NCBI GenBank assembly: GCA_964019055.1
Contig: OZ025206.1
Coordinates: 14,357,291 to 14,421,290 of the forward strand
Reading direction: 5' to 3'
DNA length: 64,000 nucleotides
Source of the DNA: Anthopleura xanthogrammica
Lineage: Eukaryota; Cnidaria; Anthozoa; Actiniaria; Actiniidae
Shown here: piece after piece, positions 1-14,517 of the stretch
How the letters are laid out: every line of letters starts with the position of its first letter
How positions within the stretch are numbered: the first letter of the stretch is position 1
The notes under the pieces: model-generated
Databases searched by the model: none
What the model saw: the letters and a program-made list of their open reading frames with translations, nothing else
What the model was told of the DNA's origin: nothing
Position numbers and translations under genes: made by a program

Positions 1-1000
1 ACGGGGCCCTTTACCACCTATAATTTGCCTTCATAATTCAAGGGTAAAGTGTGCTGTTGTTGTTGTTTTCATGAGGTATTCCATACATGCACCATTTGTG
101 GTGATATTGCAAGACGTGAAGTACGACACGAATTTGTCCCAGAGTTATCTTCAGTTGATATCATTAAAAATTTGCAAATCCTTTATTGATTTTTGAAACC
201 AACTGAAGAAAAGTGCATGTCCCTAGTAGCTATATAGCTAGAAAGAAAGATTAAATCATGGTTTGCCTTGCGCAACTTCCTTATACATATGTACGTACAA
301 GCGGCAAGGTAAAGCCGAAAATTCTCATTGTTGAGGTGCGCTGCCGTGGCTTTTCATTTCTTGGTGCGCGTCGGTGCAACAAAGGTAAGCGGGGGGTCCG
401 GCACATGCCGCGGCTGCGTCTCATTTGACTAAGTATACGTACACTTGCTACCGCGCATCGTGACCTAAACGCAAACTGCTGCATTATACACTTAGTAGTT
501 GTGATTACAAAATAAAAACTTTTTTATCAGACCTAGTTAGTCAGGGCACGACTAACCGACAGATCAAATTTGACTCCAGCATGTTAGCTTTTGTGGAGGG
601 AGGAAACCGCGGAAAATCCGGAGAAAAACCTAGCTTCGAATCAAGGGAGAAACTTGAAAAAATATACTTACATGAGATGCCGAGAACACGAATCGAATAC
701 GCGAACCAAGAGGTCCATTTCCCAAAAATTTCAGGAACTTTTATTGATATCTCCGCTACAACGATCCCGCGTATGTTGATTAAAAAAAAACAAAAAACAG
801 TGTAATGCGCGAGGATTTCAGTCAGAAATAAGCCTGGCTTGCTTTCCCAAAACGTTTGCCGTAACTTTAAATTTCCCTGTTTAATTCGACTAACCGCGCT
901 TTGAAGAAGACTTCAAGGAACACACCGACCGTCATCACCTTTGACGCGCTTACTTTTACCGCCAAAACGAAACAAAGACCTTTTGTTCAGCGGCATGTTA
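1..1000. other. Intergenic stretch, no gene seen
   Basis: I see no supportable gene here. The short reading frames at 281-484 and 581-805 lack any domain, codon pattern or splice context. Positions 555-780 read, on the minus strand, like the tail and tRNA-like head of the SINE family found elsewhere in the window, with a Cys-poor frame and the reversed GGTTCGA-type box. The rest is ordinary AT-rich sequence. Confidence 0.5.
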
Positions 1001-1029
1001 GTTTACCAGATGCGCAGTAGTTAGCACGC

Positions 1030-1185
1030 ATTTCAACATGGCGACCAACTTGTGAAAAAAGAAGCGAAGTTAGAGAGTCATCATTATCCTGGTAAAAACA
1101 CCTAATATTTATACTTCCCTTCTAAAATACTTTAGATTCTTGTAGACTGATAACTGTTGGTGGTGTATGATAGGATTTTAGGACC
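1030..1185 (+). promoter_or_regulatory. CASC3 5' leader with YY1-like ATGGCG and minimal uORF
   Basis: Just before the CASC3 start there is AACATGGCGACC at about 1035-1046. This is a YY1-type ATGGCG core, common near animal housekeeping start sites. The same ATG opens a five-codon upstream frame (1038-1055, M-A-T-N-L-stop). A weak 5'UTR intron is possible: donor gtaaaa after 1091, and acceptor AG at 1180-1181, four bases before the CASC3 ATG. Transcription start and intron are inferred only. Confidence 0.35.
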
Positions 1186-4100
1186 ATGAACGAAGAAGAA
1201 TCGGCTACTCAAGTTGAAGCTAGTAAGCTTAACGACAAGAAGGTTCGTAAAGACTCTCAATGAAAAAATTACTTATTTTACTAATATTTTAATCAACTTT
1301 ATAGTCTAAAGAGCTGTACTTTTTCTGTTTGCTAGGATTTGAAGATTGAGAGTAACGTGGAGAGTGTAACGGATGTGAAGTCCTCTGAAAATGAAGACAG
1401 CCAGGTTTGATCACTTAACTCGTTAACTTTGAGCCTATGAATTAGGGCATTTTTCTCATAAATAGTAAAAATGCACTGTAGTTTATGCTTTAGAACGACT
1501 TTTAATAGCATTTGTTCATTTGTTTTGCGTCTTAGGATAGAAAGAATGACGAAGAGACAGCAGAAACAGCTGTTAAGTCTGAAAACACAGATGATCAGGT
1601 TGGTAATGCTAAATTCTGGATAACGATACTTAGAAAAGTCTTGTCGAATAGTTCCTATTGAAAGGTCTAAGTTTGCAGAATGTTGAGAATCGCAGTAACT
1701 TTTGTCACATATTTTCTCCAACTTACATTAACAGATAGAAAATAGCACACCAGAAGTACAAGAAGAATCGCCTCCTAAAGAAGGTAGGTTTATTTAATTT
1801 TCCTAGATTTTTTCCAAGGGGTTAGAACAAATGAATTGGGTTGTATTTCTGTAGGTTATTCGTAGACAACCCATAGAGGCTTTACTTAGTTCATATCCCT
1901 TCCTGTTTAGTGGTTGAATATATCCGGTTAAAAACGTCCTTTAACATCTCTATTCCCAAGCAACAGTCTTTCTTGTTTGAATACCCGTACACTGAAGTTT
2001 TAACCCTTTACCTCGCAATGCTGTCACCAATGAGCAACGAATGCCACTTCAGGAGTTTAAATAACTGTCATTGCTGTATACACAAACTGCCCTAGGTACT
2101 GTCAGCATAATCTGATTATATGAGCAGATGAGTACACAAAGGAGCTGCTCTTGCTTTGCTACCCCTGTAAATTTGATTAACTTAAATGGTGTTAATGGAT
2201 AACGGAGCGGCATTAGATTGCAAGGTACGTCGGTAAAACTTCATAGCATGTAGATATTCAAACAAGAAAGAACGTTAAAGGACGGTTTTAACTGGATACC
2301 ATATATTTGATCACTAATCAAGAAGGGAAGGAACTAAGTAAAGCCTCTATCTGTCATCTACGAATAACCCAATTCATTAATTTTGTTCTAGCATCCTTGC
2401 TTTATCTAGAGTAACAATTGCACCTTGAAAGATTTCAGGAATATTTGGTTTTGAGTAGTTTGGAATAGACCTTTTTCCAAAATGGCAGCCGAAATTTCAG
2501 ATGAGTTGAAATTAAAAACCAATACCAGCACTAGAAACAGCACCTTCACTTTAGTAACCCTACAAAGATTCATTATGTCAAGGGTAATATCGGCTGAGAA
2601 AACTTTTTTTGAAAATCGAAAAATTTACAGACGTTTGTATAGCTGGGGGCATAGCATATTTTAATTTAAACTCATTTGAATTTGCAGCCGCCATTTTGGA
2701 AAAAGGTCTATTATTTGGCCTCATGCAATCTGCAACTTTTTTCTCTCGCTGTAACACCTGGGCCTAAAAAGATAAATGAGAATTTTAAAACCTCTATTTC
2801 TTATGTAAGATATATCATTCATTTTTATTAGAATCTTCAAGTCCTGGTGATAAAGAACCCAGTGTTGGCCCACTACAAGACCAAAATGATAAAAATGAAG
2901 TTGATAAAAATGAAGATGATAAAAATGAAGATGATAAAAATGAAGATGATAAAAATGAAGATGATAAAAAAATTGAAGATAAAACTAGTGCAGATCAGAG
3001 TCAAGGTGATGGAAATGCGGAAGAAGAGTCTGAAGGATATACCTCAGAAGATGAAGAACAGTCTGATGATGATGACGATGATGATGATTCATCTGATTCA
3101 TCTGATTCTGATGAGAGCTCAGACTCAGACGCTGAAGGAAGTGATTATGAAGAAGACTCTGAGGTTTGTGAAAGTGTCATGAATAATTTTTATCTGAACA
3201 TAAAAAAAAAAGAATTTACAAGTTTGAGCTTTGAGTTTTCGGAAAAAAACTTGCTTAGTCCCACTGGGCTCAGTGTCGTACATGTATGTGAGTAGAGTTG
3301 CTTGTTTGTTCTCACCTGTGAAATTTATATGAAATTTTATGTAACTTATATGAAACCATCTTTTACACCAAATTTTGCATAGAAATCGTGTGTAGAATTA
3401 TCACTTGGGATTGGAATGAACTCAGCCCATTTTAGTTTGACTGACAAAAGCCAAAAAACCAGATGCCTGATGTCATTTAGGTTGCAGAATTATGAAAAGT
3501 GCTGTAATTTATATTTTTGGGATTTAAATTTTTTCTGATGTTTCCTGCTCTCTTGTTCTCCAACATGTACTGTACCCTTTTCATTGTCATTCAATACAAG
3601 CACCTGTTGTTAAAATAAAATGCAGAACAGTTTTACGTTTCTTTGATGAGATTCATGAGACAGTGTACTTTAAATTCATACTAGCTACAGTACTTTATAC
3701 TATACAGAACAGCTTAGGAAGCAAGGGTGGTGTAGTCCGTAGGTTCTTGTCTCTCACCACTATTGTCCTGGGTTCCATCCCTGGACTCAGCACCTTAAGT
3801 GAGTTGTTTCTCTCCCTTGCTTCAAGGTTTATTCTCCGGGTTCTCCTTTTTTCCTCCCTCCACAAAAATCAACCCTAATTCTATCTGAGCTGTGCTCCAT
3901 GTTCGGGCATGAGTCATATGGCTGCTGCCTTAGTTGCTTTTGTATGCCTTCTACTAAGCCACGTTAAGCTACATCCTTCACAAATTATACCGTAATAATT
4001 ATAATTACAACATGTACTTTGTCTGGTTGCTTTTCATTAACTAAAGATATAAGTTTTGTCTTGTTTTAGGGTCGAAATGAAGAGGAAGAAGAAGAAGGTG

Positions 4101-7100
4101 GATCGAATAAAGCAGAAGAGGAAGAGGGTACAAATGAGGTATGGGTTTTGACAGATTTTAATCTAGATTGACTGAAAACGTTAAATACAGTGTACTGCAT
4201 CCTGAATAGTGCATTCCAAGACCAAAGGACATTGTCTAATGTAATATTGTCTAAAGTAAAATGAATAATAATTTTTAAAATTTATTTTTAGTGCATTCCA
4301 TCCAAAACAATATACTAGCTGCTACATATAGTAGAGTTAATTCCTGTATAGTTACTTTTTATATTAAATTAATGAGACCAACAAAAGACAATGCCCTTTG
4401 GTCTTGTATTCAGTATGCAGTATTAAGTATTCAACATTTTTTGAAATAGCTGTATAGCTTAGATAGTGTTCACACCCCAATTAGCGAAGAACTGTAAACT
4501 TGTACTCTATTAGTGAATTGAGCATGGTTGCTGATGCCATCTTACCCTGAAACCCTTACCCTGGGAGACAAAGATCTTTTCTACCCCACTAGGAAGTGGG
4601 AGGAAAAGAAATCTTTGCTGGCATAAGAAATTTTCTTACAGTGCATTGCACATAACTTTTGATGTAGGTTTCCGAAATTCGTTCAGAATTTCTGAAGTTC
4701 AAGTCTTACTTTGGAAGTTGACTAGAAACTTTGTTGGCGAACTTCAAATTTAGTTTCTGTGCAAATTCGTTAGTTCAATAAAATTGAGGTTTTCTCTAGT
4801 TTGAAACCAACCTCTTTAGGCAAAGCACTGCCCTGCTTTATGAAGCAACGGACTCATTGCTACTAAGCTCCTTGATGTTATTGAACTACTGAATTCAAGC
4901 AGGAAGTAAGTTCAAAGTTTGCCATGAAGTTTGTTGTGAACTTCCAAAGTTCGACTTGAACTTCGGAACTTCGGAACAAACTTCAGAAACATCCTTCAAA
5001 AGTTATGTGAAATGCACTGTAAAGAGTATCTTAGTCTTACATTTTTTAATTTTTCTAAGTCATGGAGTCTTGTTTTTTCCAGTAGCTCAAAGCAATAGAT
5101 TCTGATGAAATTAAGACATAATATAATTCAATGGCCTTGTCTTCCATTAGCTATGTACCAGCCTTTAAATATTTGACATTTGGATGACAGTTCTGATCCA
5201 TTTCTGATTGGCACTGTACTGTACCTGATAGTGCAACTTTATATTTCTTTTTTTTATATTTTCTTACTCATATTTCTTACTCATGCTTTCATGACTAGCT
5301 TGAGGAAGAGAAAAAAGAAGAAGAAGAAGAAGAAGAAGAAGAAGAAGAAGAAGAAGAAGAAGAAAAAGAAGAAGAAGTGAAGAAGGATCCAGCGTTTGTT
5401 CCTCGGAGACAAGACTTTTGGTCCCATGATGATCGTTGGGCTGACACACCTATAGAGCAGTCAAGGTACTTATACAAAAAATATATGTTGCATCAAGATG
5501 CAGGGATTTCATTAGATGAGAAGCCAGCAACTGGAAACTCCAGCTTCTACTTTACTTTCCATAAATGAGCCACCTACTTTTGCCATTTCATGTCGCAATT
5601 ATACCTGTAAATGAATTGATGCAGCCAACCTAAATAGAGTGCATTTAGTCAAACTATTGATTAGTTGGCGTCACCTAAATTAGATAAGTTATTGACTATT
5701 TTACCCTACATCACATAAATTTCAATCTATGAGTAAACGGCTACTGAGAACAGGCGGGAAACGATGCTACAGTCAATCATTTGTCTCTTCACACATTCTC
5801 TGGTAAAGTAAACCCCCATATTTGCATGACCATTACTTTGGCGCGCATTTGTGTATTTTAGGAGACATCATCCTAAATAGTAATCAAAGTTAGATAAATG
5901 TATCTAACTATTCAACAGTGTGACTAAATTCACTCTAGCAGCTATCCCAAAATGCCTTGACTTGAAACAATCGTTTGAAGGCAATTGAGTGTAACTCAAA
6001 AATAAAAAATAAAAAATAAAAAATGCTATCTAGTAAACCATCTGCCTAAGGTACTTGAAATTATAATGAAATCCCTGTTCAAAGATGTACTGTCAGTGTA
6101 TTGTGTAATACAGTAGATATAATTTGTATCATGCATTGTAATTTATTAAGGTAGAGAAGTATGATATGACACATCCCAATTTCATCTTGAGCACTAGTAA
6201 TATTGTGAACCCTAAACCCATTTTCATGTTTGCACTCAGTCAAGAGAAGTTCATATGTTCAGTTTTATGGTTTCCATCAGTGAAAAAATAAAAAATAAAC
6301 TTATGAAGAAAAAAAACCCCACTTATTGAGGTTGGGTGTATTTTATTTGATATTTGGGAATAAGAGGCCCATTCGTCTAAATAATGTGCCTTATTTATCT
6401 TTCAGAGACAGACCTTCGAATAGAAAACTTTGGAGTTCAACAACATCATCTGATAAGTGGTTACATGACATGTATAATGAAGATGAGCAATTGCCAAAGA
6501 CTAGAGAGGAACTAAGGGTAAGTTCATCTTCATATCAAGTATGAAAGGTAATAGTCTACAGTAAGAGCAGTTTTTGTATGAGTGGGAAATGATACGGCAT
6601 ATTCGTAGTTGTGCTGTAGCTGTGTTATATCTTACTGTAGCCATAACTCTGTGCTTTGATTGGATATTAAATTACTGGAAGACAATGGGAAGCCATTTAA
6701 ATGTTATGGCTTGTCATACTGTGTACTTCCTGTAAGTCAGTACCATACTCTACATGTATTCCTACTCATATGAAAACTGCTCTAAGGGGAGGAGCAGTGA
6801 AGGGATTTGTAGCAGGGTTTCTGATGTTGTGCATACTGTAGATGTTGTCATATGTTGATCACTCTAATGTGTCTGGTCATTGAGCACCCATTTTTTTCAG
6901 CCTTGCCGTCTAAAGTAATTCAATTCCTTAATAACCGTTTTAGACAACCCAAGGCATGCAAAGAAGAGGAGCTGGTCGCTCTAGAGGAAGACGTACATAT
7001 GAGTTGCAAGAATTTATGGATGATAAAAACAGAAGAAGAAGGATGCCCCAGAGGGGGAGAGGAGGTATGAGAGGTGGTCGGTCACCAAGGAATGATGAAG

Positions 7101-10100
7101 ATGTGGAAGATGATAACAGAGAGAGAAGGAGAGAGGAGGAAGAAGAGGAGGAAACTAGAGATAACAGGAGAAATGAACAGCAAGATGATTACTATGGAAG
7201 TACAAGGAGGAAAGATAAACAGCAAGATGATGACTATGGAAGTACAAGGAGGAAAGATGAAGGGCAAGAGAGGGGATACAGAAATAGAAGAAGAAGAAAT
7301 GAAGATGATCGAAGACAACCAGAAGAACAGGAATATGAAAATCGAAGAAGGCGAGATGACAGACAAGATAGAGGATTTAGTAATAGAAGGAGGAGAGATG
7401 AACCGGTTGAGGAAGAAGAGTATGTCAGCAGACAAAACCAACGCAACAACAGAAATCAACAAAGAAATACAAGAAAGGACAATAGACAATCTTATAATGA
7501 TGAAACCAGAGAAAGAGAGGATGAGTATGTAGATGATTATAATGATGATCGTTACCAGGATTCACGTCGTAGAGGAAGAAGAGGTGAAAGATCAGAAGAA
7601 AAAGTTGGTAGAGGTTCTGAAAAACCACATTCTTCGCCAGAACAATATGATCATCAGGAAAATAGATCACGACATAGAGGGAGTAATAGAAGAGAAAGAA
7701 GGGAGGAATCAAGAAATGTTGAGGAGGAATATCCTGAGAGATCTAGTGGGAGAAGTAGTCAAAGAGGTGGGAGAAACAGAAGAAGAGATGACGGCGAAGA
7801 TGAAAGGGATGAAAACACTAGAAGTAACAGGTATAGTTAGTAAGAATTGCTTAATGAATGAAATCTTTGTTGAATTTTTACCAGCCAAATATCAAGATTG
7901 TCAAGATGGTACTGCAGAAACTCCTGATCCAACAAGCTTTTAGCTTAAATTTACCATGCATCTGCATTAATTAGCACTGTACTAAGCAGTCACCCTCTAC
8001 AGCTGTGTTTCAATGTGTTTCAATGATCATTTTTTCAGAAAAAAATCCTCGACCTCCAGTACTGGTCATGAAAAATATCCATACTCAAACCTGGAGGATA
8101 TTTTGAAAAGGATCCCCCAACCCTCTGGAACTTCCACATACAAACCTTGTATTTTTTTCTCTTACCCCCTACCCCCTGGGAATTTCTTATTTCCTCCATG
8201 GTGGGGTATGAATATTTTTACCACACAATTTTACAATTTTCTTTATCTTCATAATTACAGAGATAGAAGAGACAGAAGGGAAGATAGATCTAGAGGAAGA
8301 CAACATGATGATCAAGTCCAAACCAAAGAAACATCACCAGCAGACAATAAACCTTCTAAAGCCTATAGTCAGTCCAGGGGTAGAGGAAGGGGAAGAGGCA
8401 TCACAAGTGAGGTTAAGAAGGCACGCAAGAGTGCTGCTGATTTTACAAGAGAAAGAGAACTTGCAAGAAAAAAGGAGCAGGAGGAGAAATCAAGGCAAGA
8501 AGAAGAGAAATTTGAAGGTTTGTAACAATGAACTTTATTAGTAAAAAGAGAATGAGTTTATTTGACTCAAGATTTTAAAAATTCAAAGCAGCAGTTCCAC
8601 ACATAGCTTTTTATCCATTGAATCAAACAGGAATTTGGAACAATGATTTTTGTGAGGGAAGAAAAGGGTGAATGTGGAGTCGAAAACCACTTCAAGTACT
8701 GTACCAGAGAGAAGCAACTCTGCTCTAAAGTACTGATTTCTGGGATTGATTGTTGAAATGCAGTTGTAAGTGCCAGCTGTGAGGAATCCTTTTTGTCACC
8801 CTTGATTTCGATTGGGAATGCTTTACTTAGTCTATTGACAACTCTGATCCTTGCTATAGATAAGAGTTCCCTAAATATTTTTCATGTGAATATGACTATG
8901 AATTTCAACTGTTTTTGTTTACGATCTTTTTTTCATTTTCATTTTTCATTTTAAACAGATGCTGATAGTGATGTTATAGTGGAGAATGATGAAGTTAATG
9001 AGGTAAGAAATACCTCACCTTTTATGCAGTTGGACTGCAATTACAATTAAGAATGTTTTATACAAATACCTGGTTAACAGTATTGTTCATCCTACAGTAC
9101 CTTCACCTGTTGATTACAAATATTCTTACAGAGGTGAAAAGAATACTGCACATTTTATTAATACAATGTAATGACTATAATATTCTTTAACCTGTCACAG
9201 TATGAAGGAAGAGCAAGTGGGCAAGAACAGGCTGATAGGCAAGAAGAATGTAAGTAAAACAATTCAAGAACATTCTGTACTAGACAAATAACTACAAAGT
9301 AACTAATTCCATATCAGACCACTGTTTTCCACTGTTTTCACTGCTTTGCATTGATCGAGACAACAAAGGCAATATAGGGAAATCAGGCAGTATACTGCTG
9401 TTAATCAGAAAGGAACAATTGTTTGATTGACAGCAGTGTATAGCACAATTTTCCTGTCTAAACGGTTGTCTTAATCAGCACATAGTTATGAAAACAGTTG
9501 TAATGTTGTCTACAGTGTAAGGGAAGATCCAGAGACCTTTTCTGATCTACAATGTAGTGAAAAATCCTGGTCTTGCTTCAGATTTTTTGTTTTTTTTGTT
9601 CGTCATGCGTTATATGGTGTTATTTTGTTTGTACTAAAGCTAGACCACAATACATCCTAGGCCTAGGGGTGGGTTGGGGAAAAACTTTGAAAAAAGAATT
9701 CTAGATGGACTTCTCCCTCGGGCCCGAGGTTTTCAATTTGTAATAATAAGACATGCCATTACAGTGTGTTTTACCCCACCCCTCAACTCATCTGCAAATT
9801 CCAAAAGTTCCCTGATTATGATACCCAGCTTTAATTCAATTAAGCTACATGTATTAAGGAATAGGCAGAAAGTCAACAAATTTATCAATCTATTTTTTCA
9901 GCACCTCACAGACAGAGTCCTGCTATCCAACAAAGCAGACCTCACCCCACCAACGAACCGACTCAGACCAGCAAACCCAAGCGGTATTCATCACAGCGTC
10001 AAAGAATGACCCAGCAGACTGCCCCACCTCCAACAGAATCCTACCCTGAACAGATGGGACAGGTTATTGCTGATGAGACTTATTATGACCAGCTAGGTAG

Positions 10101-13100
10101 GCATACTTGGGTTAGATCTCGTAAGGCATACAACTCTAGGTACAGAAGAGATGGCATTTGTTGATTCAAGTTCACCAATTCTTCACTAGTTTGCGATTTT
10201 CATAATTACGCGGTCCATGAACGAAATTCAAATTTCAACGTGCAAATGCTGTTATGGCTTCCGTCAATCAAATATGAGCAGTTGGTACCTTTTACAATTT
10301 TGACTGGCAGCAGTGAAAAACCACATTCCAACTTACAACTTGCGACTTGGGTGTCCGCGTAATATTGAAAATTGCAGTAACACACAGACTACTTTTCCAT
10401 TCACGCTCGCTGCATTTCCTCTCTTGTCTTGACCATAATTACGTCCTTGACTTTTATTAAACCCTGTGAAACTCCATGGGCTGGTGTTTATGATTACTCA
10501 TAGGTCTTCATGAATCAAACATTCCATACCCATCTTAGCTCTGATCACTGACAACATTTATCAAGAGTGGTCTTACAGTTTTAAAACTTTTGTTTTGTCT
10601 TGTTATTGATTTAGCCTATCAAGAACAAGAGATGTATGTGTCACCTGGTACACCTCCAGTACAGAACATGGGAATGATGACATCACAGACTATACGAGGT
10701 TTGTTAATAATTGGATGGTGCCCATTTACATTTAAAGGGCTCCTTGATGAACATCACTTCGATCGTTTCATTGTGGTTGAGTTAGCCTGCTTGCCGCCCG
10801 ATTTTAACTCTGGAAGTTGGGTCGTAGGTAGGCTAGCTAAAAACCCCTCAAATCCAGGAAACCCACTCGCCAAACGCCACTTGCGTAGAGAGATTTTCGT
10901 ATGAGTGGAAAACATAATGTCTATGCAAAGTATACACTTTTCGTTAGTTCGGTCTTTCTTTATTTCTTACATTCAGGAAACCAATAATTTTGCGGCATCA
11001 AATTATAAGAAAACACTGTAAATTTGCAAATTTGGCCCTGGATGCCTAGTTTTCATGTAACTCACCCGGTTGGCGCCATTTTGGACTTAAGTGTATAAGA
11101 GACTAGGTTACTAATGCAATATTAACGGTTTATGATGTTGCACAGGTGATGAGAATGAAATCCCTCAAGACCTGAACATGCAACATGCACAGGCATTAGG
11201 ACCTATGCAGCATGAAAACATGATGCAGCAACGACTAGCAATGCAACAGAATTCATTGGTCAATCAAGAAGGTGGGATGCCACCTAGAATGATGCCACCA
11301 ATGTCAGGAATGATTCCTCCTCAGATGCAACCTCAACAAGGTATAGTAGAAACTAATACCATACAAACGTATTTCAATGACCAGAACTGATAGACTAGAT
11401 TTGACATGATCAGTGACGAGAATAAAATGACTCCAATCAGACGCTAGTTTCAAGCCCCGTATTTGTGCCTTTTACCTGTAAATGCCCTGGCCTTTCAAGC
11501 GATATGTTGAGTTCCAGTACTAGTCGCTGTTGTTTGGCGTGCGCATTCATACTTTATTGGTTTATAGAGGATTTGAGTGGCAGATCAGGGAGGTGATCCC
11601 TTGGCAGATGTAGAATAATTTGAACTATGAGGGAAGAGAGGGGAGGTGGGTATAACCTAGTCCTTCCCCTGGATCCACCTATGTATTAGATGATACTGTA
11701 GTTAGACATGCATAGTGATACCTCGTGTTTACTAATAATAGCTTATGCCAACCATTTTCACAAAACTTTTTCACGTGTTGCCTTGTTTTACCAGCCAACC
11801 CATCTCTGGTTGGCACATGAATGATAAAGCATTACGTCATATGAAGTCTCTCTATAGGTCTATTATCAGATTTCAAAAATAAATGTCTTGTCAAGATCAC
11901 TCAGATGCAGAATAATTTGAACTCTGAGAGGGTGGAGGGGGTCTAGTCCACCCCCTGGGTCCGCCTATGCATTAGATAGTTAGGCATGTATATTACCAGA
12001 TTTCAAAAATCAACGTCTTGTCAAATTCGAAGATCACTCAGATGCAGAATAATTTGAACTGTGATAGAGGGGTGTTACCTAGTCCACCCCCTGGGTCCGC
12101 CTATGCATTAGATAGTTAGGCATGTATATTACCAGATTTCAAAAATCAACGTCTTGTCAAATTCGAAGATCACTTAGATGCAGAATAATTTGAACTGTGA
12201 CAGAGGGGTGTCACCTAGTCCACCCCCTGGGTCCGCCTATGCATTAGATAGTTAGGCATGTATATTACCAGATTTCAAAAATCAACGTCTTGTCAAATTC
12301 GAAGATCACTTAGATGCAGAATAATTTGAACTGTGATAGAGGGGTGTTACCTAGTCCATCCCCTGGGTCCGCCTGTGATAGTGAGGCATGTATAGGTATA
12401 TTACCAGATTTCAAATTCAAAAATCATTTCCGCGAAGCATGTTACGCAAGATAAACTTATAGCGCCACGCCTTTGAGCCAAAAATCGTCGTTACGAATCA
12501 TCCCGTGTGAGAGCAATAATTGACCACCGTTTGTTATTTCACGTATGTCAGGTATGATTCCAGGTGCTATGATGTCTTCAATATCACAAGGGAATGTACA
12601 GAATGGTAATGCACAGTCTACGTCATTAACCCAGATGAATATGCACCCAAATTATTCCTCGCCCCAAGTCTATCCAGGACAAACTATGATGTACGCTAAT
12701 TCTCAGTAAGTAATCCTTTACTATATTATTATATGATACTAAAGATTATTGACTGGGTTAAATGAGATTATAAATGTATTACAATATAGTCATACTCACT
12801 TGACCAATCAGCAATCAGTATTTCTTTGAATCGATTTTAGACTACGTCTTGCCAATATTCAGCTTTCAAACGGCAACTTATTTGCGTTCTTTGACGTATT
12901 ACTAATTTAGATAAGTTTTGGTTCCTTACCGGCGTATGCACATGGCATTGGAGTAGTATTTTTGACTGTTATGGACATACTATAGTCTTTTACATTCGCT
13001 CTGACATCTAGTCAAACTGTAATTCGAAAAAATATAATATTAACATTTTGTCAAACATGTATTATGAGACAATTTTTAACATTTTTAACATTTTATGAGA

Positions 13101-14482
13101 TAAAACTAAAAAAGCGTGTTTTTTTCTTCAAAACTTGTACTTACAATTTTGTCTCGAAATTATATCGAAACTTGTCGACAGAAACCTTGGCCGCTTACGT
13201 CTCTTCGTGTTACAGTTACAACTGACTATGTAAATTCTCGATTAAAATTCTGAAGTCTCGGGGACAGACCATCACATACATCAGTGTTCTTAATGAACAG
13301 AACATTTCATTGTATTTTTGTTATTTCAAAGCTAAAAAAATATGTCGTATATTACTTTTATTCAAAGATTCATTTTCTCTTGGGAGGGAAACAAAAAAAC
13401 GTAGCAAACAAATGCATACAAACAATGATCTCGTTAGTATGACTTTATATTCTAAATCGGTCAGAGAATAAACCCTCGTGCTTTATGGGATTTAAAGCTC
13501 CTCGCAATGATAGAAAGCCACGAAGGCGAATGAATGCTCGGAACTCTAAATCCCATAAAGCACTCGTGTGGTCTTGAAACCATCTTCAGGGAATGGAACA
13601 CTGGTTCCATTTGTCCCTGTTCCCAAAGGGAGTTACCTAATTGAGTATATAGTCCTTTGTAAGGAACAAGAGAATGCACAACACATGGCCTGAAATGGGG
13701 AAACATTACGCCCAAGCTGAAAGGGTCTATTTTGAGAACCACAAAAAACGTCCAAGGACCCTATCTGACCACACGTCACAGGAGTCCCAGGACAGAAATT
13801 GTAGAGTTATAGCGTACTATTTCAACATTTGTTATGACTTTTTAAGGCACAGTTGGTTAGTGCGCGGCGGTGCAAGAGGTCCGAGTTCGATTGCAATGAC
13901 CTCGCATCCTTGTTTCGACTTACCCGTAAAACGGAGCACTGATGGAGAGAGAGAGGGGGGGGGGGGGGGTAAAATGAACGCACCGTCGGCTTCAAGTTTA
14001 TTATTCAATGACTATTACGAGCTACCGACGTAAAATAACGACGCTTTTACTTTTACCTTTAACATATTTATTAATTATTTCAGATATCCTAGCATGATGG
14101 GAATGGTCAATCCGTTTTTAGCGGCTCAACAAGTAAGTATTTGTTAGGATAATGATCGTTGATAATAAACAATTATTGGATAAGGTTGAGCATGATATCG
14201 TAAATTATCAAGACCAAGGCTGTGTTATCGGCCAAAGCCGTACAATAAGGCAAAAGCCTCGCAATTAAATCTGAACTTTAAGATATCGATCGTGGTCTAT
14301 GTCTAAAAGGGGAAATTCATTTATCTGGACCGTAACATTTTGTGCTTTGCATTGGTTTGTGCTTCTATGCAGTCCCTGACCCGGTATACTAAAATTTGTG
14401 TTTTTCCCTCCAGATGTATGGTATGCACGTCCAAGGCAATCCTTATTACTCTCAACCAGTGTTTCAGCAACAAATACCGGAA

Positions 14483-14517
<35 letters not shown>

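Noticed and set aside
2847..3182. Plus-strand 111-aa Met/Lys-rich frame
   Set aside because: Wrong frame of CASC3 exon 5. The phase inherited from exon 4 gives the acidic D-D-K-N-E repeat frame, which matches CASC3 character.
7074..7943. Additional long frames on both strands across CASC3 exon 9
   Set aside because: They are shadows of the Arg/Glu-rich exon. The frame of the SELOR exons and the conserved downstream motifs identify the true one.
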